DNA from: Levilactobacillus senmaizukei DSM 21775 = NBRC 103853
GTDB taxonomy: Bacteria; Bacillota; Bacilli; Lactobacillales; Lactobacillaceae
Direction of reading: 5' to 3'
DNA: 64,000 bases
Assembly: GCF_001592085.1 (NCBI RefSeq)
Contig: NZ_BCWD01000001.1
Coordinates: 97,849-161,848, forward strand
This document shows, piece by piece, positions 16,123-23,410 of the stretch. Under the pieces are notes generated by a model. That model had not been told where the DNA came from, ran no database searches, and worked only from the letters and a program-made list of their open reading frames with translations. The translations under genes were made by a program, and so were the position numbers. How positions within the stretch are numbered: the first letter of the stretch is position 1; each line of letters starts with the position of its first letter.

Positions 16123-17847
16123 ATGAAAACTCGTCAACAAACATGGACTCGCAAGATTGCGGCCATGATTTCTCTCGCCGCTATCACGCTCCCCATGGTG
16201 ACCACCACTGCTCAAGCCAGCACCGATGACCTCTCAAATCATCCCGGCGTTTATGGCTACTTTATCGATACATACCAACAGAACGTGGGTCAGAACAAGA
16301 CCCCCGAAACCAACCCGGTTATTGGGGAAATGTCTGGATTTGCCAAGTACTGGGCCAACGGTCAAAAGCTGGATCCCGACATGTTAGCCTCTAACGTGTC
16401 CCAAGCCGCAACGATCACGCAACAACGGACCCACGCCGAAGAAGAACGTTCCTACCTGACCGACGTCCGGGATCTCCGTTACAACTTAATCTCCGGGCTT
16501 GGACCTTACGCTGGCGCCTTCATCAAAAACGCCGATGCCCAAACGCCTTACACTTCGATGCCCGATCAGCCACTGCCACTTCACCGGCATTACATCAAGA
16601 TGAACTGGGCCTCAACGACTTCCGCTCTTGGACCCGTCGTTCAGCTGGTCAACACGACCTCCCGTTCCAAGTTCTCTGGGACCGGGACAATTAAGCACGT
16701 GGTGCAATACGAACGGCCATACCGTCAGAGTACCGACGTCAAGCCATTACCGGCCCTTTCAAAAATCATGGCCGCCGCTGGTCACGATGACTACGACTTC
16801 CCAAGTGGCCATACCACGGCTGCCTTCGAAACCGGTGAAACCTTGGCCTACGTCTTCCCAGAACGGTTCCAGGAATTAATTACCCGTTCTTCCGAAGTGG
16901 GTTACGACCGAGTTCTGGCCGGCCGACACTCACCATTAGCCGTTATGGGTGGTCGGATGGTCGGAACCGCCATGACCGCCGCAACCTTAAACGATGCCAA
17001 TAACCAAGAAACCATGAAGCAAGCCATCAAGGCCGCCCATTCCGACGCGCTCTTGGGTGCCAAAGACAGTTCCGCGAGCGACGACTTCGCCGACTACAAG
17101 ACCAACCGGGACGCTTACCGTTTCCGGATGACTTACGGCTTCAACCAAACCGGGGATACCACCCAAGCCATGCGCGTGCCTAAGGGCGCCGAAGTCCTAC
17201 TGGCAACCCGGTTGCCTTACCTGACTGATACGCAACGTCGCGATGTCCTCTTCACCACCGGGATGCCTTCCGGCTACCCCGATATGGACGATGCTGAAGG
17301 TTGGGGCCGCCTCGACCTCTTCTCCGCAGCCAATGGTTACGGTGCCTTGAATGACAACGTTACCGTCGACATGGATGCGTCCAAGGGCAGCTTCAACGCG
17401 CAAGACAACTGGCGCAATGACATTGCCGGTCGTGGTCGTCTGACTAAGACCGGGACTGGTAGCCTGACCCTGAGTGGTCACAACAACTTCGCTGGCGGCC
17501 TATTGGTCAAAGGCGGCGCCCTGCAATTAGCTACCAGCAGTGCCGCTGGTAAGGGTAACGTCAAGGTCAACCAAGGTTCCCTACAACTGACGACCCAACG
17601 CGTAACGGTGAAGGGTAACTTCCAAAACGGCAAGGGCGGCCAAATCAAACTTGCCCGCAACGGTCATCTGACCATCAAGAAGTCGGCCAAATTAGCTGGC
17701 ACGTTGAAGTTAACTGCCGGGAAAGTTAAGTCTGGCAGCAAGGTCTTAACCTTCCGTTCCCGTCATGGGAAGTTCAACCACGTCTCTGGTTTGCCTAAGG
17801 GTTGGCACGTGGTTTACACCAAGAACGCCGTTAAACTCGTTAAGTAA
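16123..17847 (+). CDS. Secreted PAP2-family acid phosphatase with beta-strand-repeat tail
   Basis: The 574-residue protein has a signal peptide (cleavage near QAS, residue 33) and then a class A acid phosphatase-like domain. KX6RP is exact (Lys191, Arg198-Pro199) and PSGH is at 227-230. The third motif SRx5Hx3D reads DRx5HSPLA: Arg263 and His269 are kept, but the Asp that normally supports the His is Ala273. After about residue 420 comes a glycine-rich repeat region (RLTKTGTGSLTLSGHNNF, GGLLVKGGALQL) of the autotransporter-associated beta-strand kind, then a basic C-terminus without an LPxTG motif. It is presumably exported and held on the wall by charge. A phosphatase is likely, but the Ala substitution makes activity uncertain. 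Confidence 0.85.
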   Translation: MKTRQQTWTRKIAAMISLAAITLPMVTTTAQASTDDLSNHPGVYGYFIDTYQQNVGQNKTPETNPVIGEMSGFAKYWANGQKLDPDMLASNVSQAATITQQRTHAEEERSYLTDVRDLRYNLISGLGPYAGAFIKNADAQTPYTSMPDQPLPLHRHYIKMNWASTTSALGPVVQLVNTTSRSKFSGTGTIKHVVQYERPYRQSTDVKPLPALSKIMAAAGHDDYDFPSGHTTAAFETGETLAYVFPERFQELITRSSEVGYDRVLAGRHSPLAVMGGRMVGTAMTAATLNDANNQETMKQAIKAAHSDALLGAKDSSASDDFADYKTNRDAYRFRMTYGFNQTGDTTQAMRVPKGAEVLLATRLPYLTDTQRRDVLFTTGMPSGYPDMDDAEGWGRLDLFSAANGYGALNDNVTVDMDASKGSFNAQDNWRNDIAGRGRLTKTGTGSLTLSGHNNFAGGLLVKGGALQLATSSAAGKGNVKVNQGSLQLTTQRVTVKGNFQNGKGGQIKLARNGHLTIKKSAKLAGTLKLTAGKVKSGSKVLTFRSRHGKFNHVSGLPKGWHVVYTKNAVKLVK

Positions 17848-17875
17848 TTAATATCCACTAATCAAAACCTGATAG

Positions 17876-17911
17876 GCGATCATCTTCCAGTGAGAAGGTG
17901 ATCGCTTTTTT
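17876..17911 (+). terminator. Terminator of the PAP2 gene
   Basis: GCGATCATCTTC pairs with GAGAAGGTGATCGC, with one bulge, followed by TTTTTT. Confidence 0.85.
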
Positions 17912-18090
17912 AAAACCAATTCTCAAGTTCATCATCACTAGTTTTCGCAATTTAGCTTCTTAAGTATCAAATTCAGACCTATCACGCCATAAGAAAACGT
18001 TTACTATTTATTAATTTAGACTAAAGATTGCAATCATAAATTAATAAATATATAATTAATTCCTACTAAACGTCTTTGGAGGACAAAAAT

Positions 18091-18645
18091 ATGCCAGAAG
18101 TAAACTTACATAATGAAACTGCCACAACTGTCAAAAAGTCACGCGCTAACGAATGGATTAATAAGGAATTCTCCGCTAGTGCCCTATTATTTTGGATCAA
18201 GGAAAAAGTTTCCGTGGACTACCGTGCGGTTCACATCGTTGAACAAAACACGGTCTTCGGTTTAATCCCTGCTGGTAGCAGCAAGCAAAACATTCCCTTG
18301 AAGAATATTACCGATGTTCAGTTGAACACTTCTTACAAGATCAGCCGTTTCATCTGGGGGATCCTTTTTATTCTTGCCGGACTTGCCTCATTCGTCTCAT
18401 CACCGTTAATGGGCTTCATTACCCTGTTAATTGGTGTTGCCCTATTTTTGAACGGGATCTTAACCCAATTCGTTATCGAAAAGGGTGGTAGCGGCTACCT
18501 GATCTCCGTGCCATTCTTCAACAAGGCTGACATGATGGAAGTCCAATCTGTCATCGAACAGGCGTTAAATACCGACGCTGACAAGACCGACCAAAGCCTT
18601 TACCATCATCGTTTAGACAGTGATGATATGGACGATGTTCAATAA
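18091..18645 (+). CDS. Membrane protein with bacterial PH-like domain
   Basis: The 184-residue protein starts at the ATG at 18091, 8 bases after TTGGAGGA. After a polar N-terminus (about 50 residues) it has a short beta-rich segment, VDYRAVHIVEQNTVFGLIPAGSSKQNIPLKNITDVQLNTS. Two adjacent TM helices (about 85-125) and a second beta-rich part follow. That arrangement, with SKQNIPL-NITDV, resembles bPH2/YdbT-like membrane PH domains. The C-terminus is acidic (DSDDMDDVQ). Function is unknown. Its codon use and AT-rich leader differ slightly from its neighbours. Confidence 0.65.
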   Translation: MPEVNLHNETATTVKKSRANEWINKEFSASALLFWIKEKVSVDYRAVHIVEQNTVFGLIPAGSSKQNIPLKNITDVQLNTSYKISRFIWGILFILAGLASFVSSPLMGFITLLIGVALFLNGILTQFVIEKGGSGYLISVPFFNKADMMEVQSVIEQALNTDADKTDQSLYHHRLDSDDMDDVQ

Positions 18646-18827
18646 ATATTTATAAAAAGACCAATCACGACATGGTCGCTACTAAGTAAAAACACGATCG
18701 CTTCTGGAACATTTGGAATATGAATGTATACATGAGCTGTTCAGTTGTGAGCTGCGTTATAGTGCCTACAAAGTGAGTATTTGGCTATGCACTAGGACGA
18801 GCACAAAAGATACTGAAACAGAACAAG
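18646..18827. other. Intergenic stretch, no gene seen
   Basis: I see only short inverted repeats (for example TAGTGC at 18760-18765 with GCACTA at 18789-18794). This could be the 3' side of the small-ORF transcript on the minus strand or the place of an antisense RNA, but nothing proves it. Confidence 0.25.
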
Positions 18828-18877
18828 ATAGCCTGAATTTCACTCACCTCAATTGAAGTGAACGAAATTCAGGCTAT
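18828..18877 (-). terminator. Long hairpin behind the 39-residue ORF, probable terminator
   Basis: A perfect 14-bp inverted repeat, ATAGCCTGAATTTC (18828-18841) with GAAATTCAGGCTAT (18864-18877), starts 4 bp after the ORF stop. On the minus strand it is followed by a T-rich tract (CTTGTTCTGTTTC). Confidence 0.65.
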
Positions 18878-18881
18878 TGAA

Positions 18882-19001
18882 TTAAATCAGTGAGGCTATG
18901 TATGAAGCAACGACAGCAATTACTACTGATCTGACGAAGTTTCGAATTGAACTACGTCGTCGTGTCTGTCTCAACTGTTCCCTGTATGACTTCCTATTCA
19001 T
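18882..19001 (-). CDS. Small basic membrane peptide (39 residues), unrecognised
   Basis: An ATG at 19001 with a good ribosome site (AAGGGGGGA, 7-8 bases upstream) opens a 39-codon frame that stops at 18882. The peptide begins MNRKSYREQLRQTRRRSSIR and ends in a hydrophobic helix FVRSVVIAVVASYIASLI. A basic head and a single C-terminal membrane segment make it a plausible membrane peptide. A strong hairpin directly after the stop supports a real transcription unit. The size and shape recall type I toxin peptides or small membrane regulators, but I recognise no family and no antisense RNA is proven. Confidence 0.5.
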   Translation of the reverse strand: MNRKSYREQLRQTRRRSSIRNFVRSVVIAVVASYIASLI

Positions 19002-19244
19002 ATTGGCGTCCCCCCTTTTTACTTAATATCAGCAGGACCTGTTTCACGAGGGAACATCGAATTGTGATAAATTGCGTCATATCAGCATTTTAAAAGAATT
19101 CGGTTTCTAAGCCGAAAAATTGTAATGAAAATGTAACATTAATCTGTGGTCGATCAACTCTTGCGCTACACCGTGAGTCACGACCCGATCTGCAATTAGG
19201 CCTAAGTACATTGCGTATTTACTGAAACATTGTTTATATAACAC
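19002..19244. other. Intergenic stretch between small ORF and ABC transporter gene end
   Basis: This should hold the promoter of the 39-residue ORF (minus strand). I find no convincing -35/-10 pair and no other gene. Confidence 0.3.
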
Positions 19245-19288
19245 AAAAAATTGGTGCTGATGGTTTCCCCATCAACACCAATTTTTAT
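19245..19288 (-). terminator. Terminator of the MarR/ABC operon
   Basis: AAAAATTGGTGCTGATGG pairs with CCATCAACACCAATTTTT with a small mismatch. It is symmetrical, so it can act in both directions. Confidence 0.88.
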
Positions 19289-19295
19289 TTAATCA

Positions 19296-21062
19296 TTAAT
19301 TCTTAAATTGAATCTTCACGTAATCGCGGTACAACGGCAACCGGTCCATCAATTCCTGATGGTTCCCGCTCCCACTGACGTGTCCGTCCTCGATAAAGTA
19401 AATCGTGTCGGCATCGACGATCGTGCTCAACCGGTGTGCAATGATCAGTGTCGTCCGGCCCTTCATCAGTTCGCCCAGGGCCACTTGGACCATGGCTTCT
19501 GACTCGGAATCCAGGCTCGCCGTCGCCTCGTCCAACAACAAAATCTTGGGATCGCGGAGGAAGGCCCGGGCAATCGCCAGCCGTTGGCGTTGTCCACCAC
19601 TGACCTTGACCCCGCGTTCACCCACCTGGGTGTCGAGGCCGTCCGCCATGTGACGGACAAAGTCCTCGGCGGAGGCCAGTTGCAACACGTGCCACAACTC
19701 CTCGTCAGTATAGGTCTTAGCAGATCCGTAGGTCAGGTTATGCCGAATGGTGCCGGCCATAATGGCCGAATCTTGGCTGACATAGCCGATTTGTGACCGC
19801 CAGTCACTCAGATTGAAATCATTGGCGTTCTCGCCACCAATGGTCACCATCCCCTTGGTTGGCTGGTAGTAGCGTTCCAGCAGGCCAAAGATGGTCGACT
19901 TGCCCCCACCGGAAGGTCCGGCAAAGGCCACCACGGTATTGGGCTTAGCTTCAAACGACACGTCGTGCAGCACTAAGCCCTCGTCGTCATAGGCAAAGTC
20001 CACGTGTTCCATGGCCAGCGTTTGGTCGGAAACGGACTGTGTGGGCCCGGTAAGTAGCTGCTCTTCCGGTTCCCGCAGTAAATCGCGAACCCGTTCCGTC
20101 GACCCGTTGGCTTTGGACAGGTCCGTAAAGCACCGCGCCAACGTGCCCGCGGGACCAATGATTTGGAAGAGATACATCAGGAAGGAAAACATAGTCCCCA
20201 TGGACATCGTTCCGGCGGAAACCCGCACCGCGGCATAGGCTAGCACACCCACGAATACCGCTAACATGGCGGCCGTCATGGCTGGGCCAGCAATCGAATC
20301 GTAGATGGCTTCCTTCAACCCGATCTGATAGAGATCCTGAATCTGGTTAGACCCCGTCTGCATTTCATAGCGCTCGGCGTTGGACGACTTCACCAAACGA
20401 ATCTCACTCAGGGTTTCATCGGTCTCACCACTGAAGGCGGCCATGGCGTCCTGCCGCCGATGACCAATCTTACTGGACTGCCGCATGATCGGAAACATCA
20501 CCAGCATCACCAGGGGAATGGCCACAAACATAATCATGGTCATCTTCCAGTCCATGATCAACATGATAACCAACGCCCCGGCTAATTGCAGGAGCGAGGT
20601 CACCATCTGTGGGAAGGAGTTAGCCAACAGATTTTTAATCTGCATCGTATCGTTAACCAACCGGGAGGTCATCTCCCCCGTCTTCACGTTGTCGAAGTAG
20701 CTGACCCGTAAGCGAATGAGTTTCTGCCACAGCGTTTCACGGAGCCGGGAAACGACGTTCTCACCGAAGAAGCCCAGTAAGGCCCCCGAGACTGCACTGA
20801 TCAGGGCGCTGGCAATGAACAGGCCGATCACGGTCACTAGCAATGGCCGATTCAGCGCATGCCCCAGTCCGTTAATCAGGGACTGGGCCAGCTTCGGCAC
20901 GGCCAGTTGGGCGCCCGTCGCGAGCATCCCCAGGAACAGGCCCACCCATAACTGCCAATATTTCGGCTTCGTTTGCCGAATTAGGTTTAAAAATCCTTTG
21001 AAATCAAATTTGCCCGTTGGCCGTTGCTTGGCGGTCCGTGGTGCTGCAATTCTGTGTTCCAT
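19296..21062 (-). CDS. ABC multidrug exporter half-transporter (LmrA/BmrA type)
   Basis: The 588-residue protein fuses a six-TM export domain (about residues 35-330) to a nucleotide-binding domain. Walker A is GPSGGGKST, the signature is VSGGQRQRLAIARAF, Walker B is KILLLDEATASLD, and the switch is AHRLST. As a half-transporter it should form a homodimer and expel amphipathic drugs or lipids. It is the second gene after a MarR regulator, 26 bp behind it, so the pair forms a drug-responsive operon of the LmrA/BmrA kind. A strong terminator follows. The substrate range is not readable. Confidence 0.92.
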   Translation of the reverse strand: MEHRIAAPRTAKQRPTGKFDFKGFLNLIRQTKPKYWQLWVGLFLGMLATGAQLAVPKLAQSLINGLGHALNRPLLVTVIGLFIASALISAVSGALLGFFGENVVSRLRETLWQKLIRLRVSYFDNVKTGEMTSRLVNDTMQIKNLLANSFPQMVTSLLQLAGALVIMLIMDWKMTMIMFVAIPLVMLVMFPIMRQSSKIGHRRQDAMAAFSGETDETLSEIRLVKSSNAERYEMQTGSNQIQDLYQIGLKEAIYDSIAGPAMTAAMLAVFVGVLAYAAVRVSAGTMSMGTMFSFLMYLFQIIGPAGTLARCFTDLSKANGSTERVRDLLREPEEQLLTGPTQSVSDQTLAMEHVDFAYDDEGLVLHDVSFEAKPNTVVAFAGPSGGGKSTIFGLLERYYQPTKGMVTIGGENANDFNLSDWRSQIGYVSQDSAIMAGTIRHNLTYGSAKTYTDEELWHVLQLASAEDFVRHMADGLDTQVGERGVKVSGGQRQRLAIARAFLRDPKILLLDEATASLDSESEAMVQVALGELMKGRTTLIIAHRLSTIVDADTIYFIEDGHVSGSGNHQELMDRLPLYRDYVKIQFKN

Positions 21063-21088
21063 CTCTTTGCCTCCGGTATTTTAAAAAA

Positions 21089-21604
21089 TTAACAGTGGGG
21101 CCGATCCATCCCCCGGTGTGGCCACCCATGGCCTGGACGCCGGAAATCGTTCCATTGTAAATCGTCCACCTGATGACTCAGCTTCGTCAGTAATTTAGCC
21201 AACTGGGCTTGTTCTTCCGGTGTTAATCCGCTAAATAACTTATCCGCCATCTCGTCCACATGACTATCGCGTTGATCGAAGAATTCCCGACCACGGTCCG
21301 TCAACCGAACAATCACGGCCCGCTTATCGGTGGCACTGGGAATACGTTCCGCCAATTCGGCGTCGACCAGCCGGGTAATCGTGGCACTCACGGAGCTTGG
21401 CCGAATATCTAAAATCTCGGCAATCTCAGCATTGGTTAAACCATCCGGTGTCTGATAGAGTAGCTGGGCCAATTGCATTTGTCCCCGGCCACCATTCGGG
21501 CCACCGTGACCGCCCGGCTGATGGCCCACGACCATCATGAAGCCTCGATTGTGCAACAGCTTACCAAAACTCTTTAATAAATCACGACTTTTTTCTGACA
21601 TCAT
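21089..21604 (-). CDS. MarR family regulator
   Basis: The 171-residue protein starts at ATG 21604 with AAAGGAGGAAGC before it (a second ATG follows directly). It has a winged helix: YQTPDGLTNAEIAEILDIRPSSVSATITRLVDAELAERIPSATDKRAVIVRLTDRG. Two unusual Gly/His/Pro-rich stretches are present: GHQPGGHGGPNGGRG near residue 30, and the tail RRPGHGWPHRGMDRPHC. A histidine/cysteine tail of this kind could bind a metal, which is speculation. It is the first gene of the exporter operon, and inverted repeats overlap its promoter, which suggests autoregulation. Confidence 0.9.
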   Translation of the reverse strand: MMSEKSRDLLKSFGKLLHNRGFMMVVGHQPGGHGGPNGGRGQMQLAQLLYQTPDGLTNAEIAEILDIRPSSVSATITRLVDAELAERIPSATDKRAVIVRLTDRGREFFDQRDSHVDEMADKLFSGLTPEEQAQLAKLLTKLSHQVDDLQWNDFRRPGHGWPHRGMDRPHC

Positions 21605-21630
21605 GCTTCCTCCTTTAATTGAATGAAATT

Positions 21631-21681
21631 ATCTTAGCATTTTAGTTAGCTTTTGTAAATTAAAACTAACTAAACGCTAAC
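21631..21681 (-). promoter_or_regulatory. Promoter and probable MarR operator
   Basis: On the minus strand TTTACA (21659-21654) and TAAGAT (21636-21631) are 17 bp apart. A perfect 9-bp inverted repeat, TTTAGTTAG (21641-21649) and CTAACTAAA (21666-21674), straddles the -35. An extra GCTAAC lies at 21676-21681. Confidence 0.75.
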
Positions 21682-21734
21682 TATCTATCCTCAGATATCG
21701 CATGAAGCCCCGGGTACACGGCGTTTCTAGCACA

Positions 21735-21766
21735 AGAAAAGCGGCTACTCATTAAGGCAGCCGCTC
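21735..21766 (-). terminator. Terminator of the secreted-protein gene
   Basis: AGCGGCT (21740-21746) pairs with AGCCGCT (21759-21765). The A-run on its left gives a U-run on the minus strand. Confidence 0.75.
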
Positions 21767-21778
21767 GTTCAATCAAAA

Positions 21779-22669
21779 TTAATTATGTCCCTCGCCAATC
21801 ACCGTGTAAAAGGCGGTTTTGCCAATACTGTAGGTACTGGCACAGGCCATATCATCACCATAACGGTTATCCTGGAACTGGTAAGGCCGATGCCGATTGG
21901 TTAACGTGGTCCGATATTGGAAACGCCCCGTCTTGGTGACGCGTCGGCTCGTCACGCCACTCGGCCTGGCCTTGGTGTACAACTGGATATTGGCCCCCTT
22001 GACCGTAGCCTTCGTGATCTTGAGGCTGGTCTTCGGCTTAGCAGCGTGATCAATCCGCCAGGTGTAGTCGCCTTGATACTCGTCCGTCGCGGTGAACACC
22101 CGTGGTGCATAGGGATAATCCTCCAAGTAACCATCGCTGGTCACCTTAATCATCCTGCTTCCGCGAGTGGGTAACTGTTTAATCGCCTTGACACCACCAC
22201 GATAGAATTGGTTATCCCCAAAGGTTAAGGCATAGGCTGGGCGGGCGATCTTCGTGACCCGCTTCTTTGCGATCTTGAAATCCACATAACCGTCGTTGGC
22301 CCCATTCTTGGCAGGTAACCCGGCCCGCTTAAGGCCATAACTGACGCTACCGTAATCGTAAACATTTGACATAACGTGGTTTCCAGATCGATGACCGGTA
22401 ATCACCGTTCCCTTTGGCAGGGTCACCGATTTTTTAATCCACCCCCGACCCTTGATCTTACTGGTCAAGACGGTCGCCTTAGTGGCCGCGTTCAGCCGGT
22501 AATACTGATTACGAAAGGCCCCCAGCTGACTGTCCTCGCCGTGTAACCAGCCATTACTTGAGATTGGTGTCGGCATCGTTGGTTCGATGGTCCAGGCCTT
22601 GGCGCTCACGCTACCCCAGGTGGTTGCCGCCAGGCCAACGGTGACCAGTGTTGCCATCATCTTTTTCAT
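21779..22669 (-). CDS. Secreted protein of unknown function
   Basis: The 296-residue protein has a signal peptide (MKKMMATLVTVGL..., cleavage near SAKA, residue 25). The mature part is basic, rich in Tyr, Lys, Thr and Gly, and looks like a run of short beta-strands (FRNQYYRLNA, KGTVITGHRSG, YVDFKIAKKRVTK), as in wall-associated exported proteins of lactobacilli. No catalytic motif, anchor motif or lipobox is visible. It is preceded by GGGGAGACTATC and has its own terminator. Confidence 0.65.
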   Translation of the reverse strand: MKKMMATLVTVGLAATTWGSVSAKAWTIEPTMPTPISSNGWLHGEDSQLGAFRNQYYRLNAATKATVLTSKIKGRGWIKKSVTLPKGTVITGHRSGNHVMSNVYDYGSVSYGLKRAGLPAKNGANDGYVDFKIAKKRVTKIARPAYALTFGDNQFYRGGVKAIKQLPTRGSRMIKVTSDGYLEDYPYAPRVFTATDEYQGDYTWRIDHAAKPKTSLKITKATVKGANIQLYTKARPSGVTSRRVTKTGRFQYRTTLTNRHRPYQFQDNRYGDDMACASTYSIGKTAFYTVIGEGHN

Positions 22670-22779
22670 CGATAGTCTCCCCCTAATCGTGATGCCATCA
22701 GCATAGCATGGCCCCTAGCTCATGACTATCACAATCGGATCGACCCACCAAACCAATCATTATCCGATTAGTTCAGTCT

Positions 22780-23133
22780 TTAAGCCTTGCCAATCGCAAA
22801 GTAGTGGCCTTCCGGATCGGGAAAGCCAAATGCCGGTTGGCCATTGTCGTCCACGATCGGGGTGGCACCGGCTAGCCGGTCATGCAACGCCGCGAAGTCT
22901 TCACTGAAGAACATGACGGATGGCTGGTTGTCCAGGACCTCCGGTGAATACTGCTTGATAAATTCCCGTGAGAAGAACGAAAGTTCCACCCCAAAGGGTG
23001 TCGCCAGAACAATATTAACCGATCCGTCCGGTAACGGATCGGTTGCGACGGTGGTCGCGGCAAAATTATTCCGCCAGAAGTCAGCCACCAAATCAACGTC
23101 ATTAACGTAAAGCATCAACCGTGTTTTCTGCAT
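22780..23133 (-). CDS. VOC/glyoxalase-like protein
   Basis: From the ATG at 23133 (AAAGGGGTGG upstream) the product has 117 residues. It has the two beta-alpha-beta-beta-beta halves of the vicinal-oxygen-chelate fold: RLMLYVNDVDLVADFWRNNF... and the FGFPDPEGHYFAIGKA end. In the family the latter carries a metal-ligand Glu. Such small proteins act as glyoxalases, fosfomycin or bleomycin resistance proteins, or dioxygenases. The precise function is not assignable. Confidence 0.8.
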   Translation of the reverse strand: MQKTRLMLYVNDVDLVADFWRNNFAATTVATDPLPDGSVNIVLATPFGVELSFFSREFIKQYSPEVLDNQPSVMFFSEDFAALHDRLAGATPIVDDNGQPAFGFPDPEGHYFAIGKA

Positions 23134-23253
23134 CCTAAAAGCCACCCCTTTAACTGTGATGACCCGATCATACCGGTTTCCCTGCCAGCCGTCCATCATC
23201 AATTTTATAAGTTTTCCTAGCTATTCTCAGATAAGACGCGTATGCTTGTTAAT

Positions 23254-23347
23254 GCAGGTTCCCACCTGCCTAGTTGCTCTGTACATTCCAGATGTATCCT
23301 ATGGATCAACTAGTTGCCTCCATCTCGGATTGATGGGGGCTTTTTTT
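23254..23347 (+). ncRNA. Candidate small structured RNA with intrinsic terminator
   Basis: Four hairpins follow one another on the plus strand: GCAGGT/ACCTGC (23254-23269); CTAGTTG/CAACTAG (23270-23276 with 23307-23313), which encloses TACAT/ATGTA (23282-23296); and a terminator GCCTCCATC/GATGGGGGC (23316-23340) ending in TTTTTTT. No gene reads into it from upstream and none follows on this strand, because both neighbours are on the minus strand. CAACTAGTTG at 23307-23316 would allow an alternative fold. The promoter is not clear (TATAAG at 23206-23211 is possible). I recognise no known RNA family. Confidence 0.5.
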
Positions 23348-23360
23348 GTAAACTAAAACC

Positions 23361-23400
23361 GGACCGTCACGACCTAATCGTGGCGTCCGGTTATTTTGAT
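23361..23400 (-). terminator. Terminator of the pnt operon
   Basis: AAACCGGAC and GTCCGGTT arms enclose a GTCACGA/TCGTGGC stem, next to an A-rich left flank. Confidence 0.8.
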
Positions 23401-23410
23401 CTCAACTCAA

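Noticed and set aside
18828..18877. End of an insertion sequence
   Set aside because: The inverted repeat is closely spaced and lies right behind a small frame. No transposase fragment or target duplication is seen, so a hairpin terminator is a better reading.
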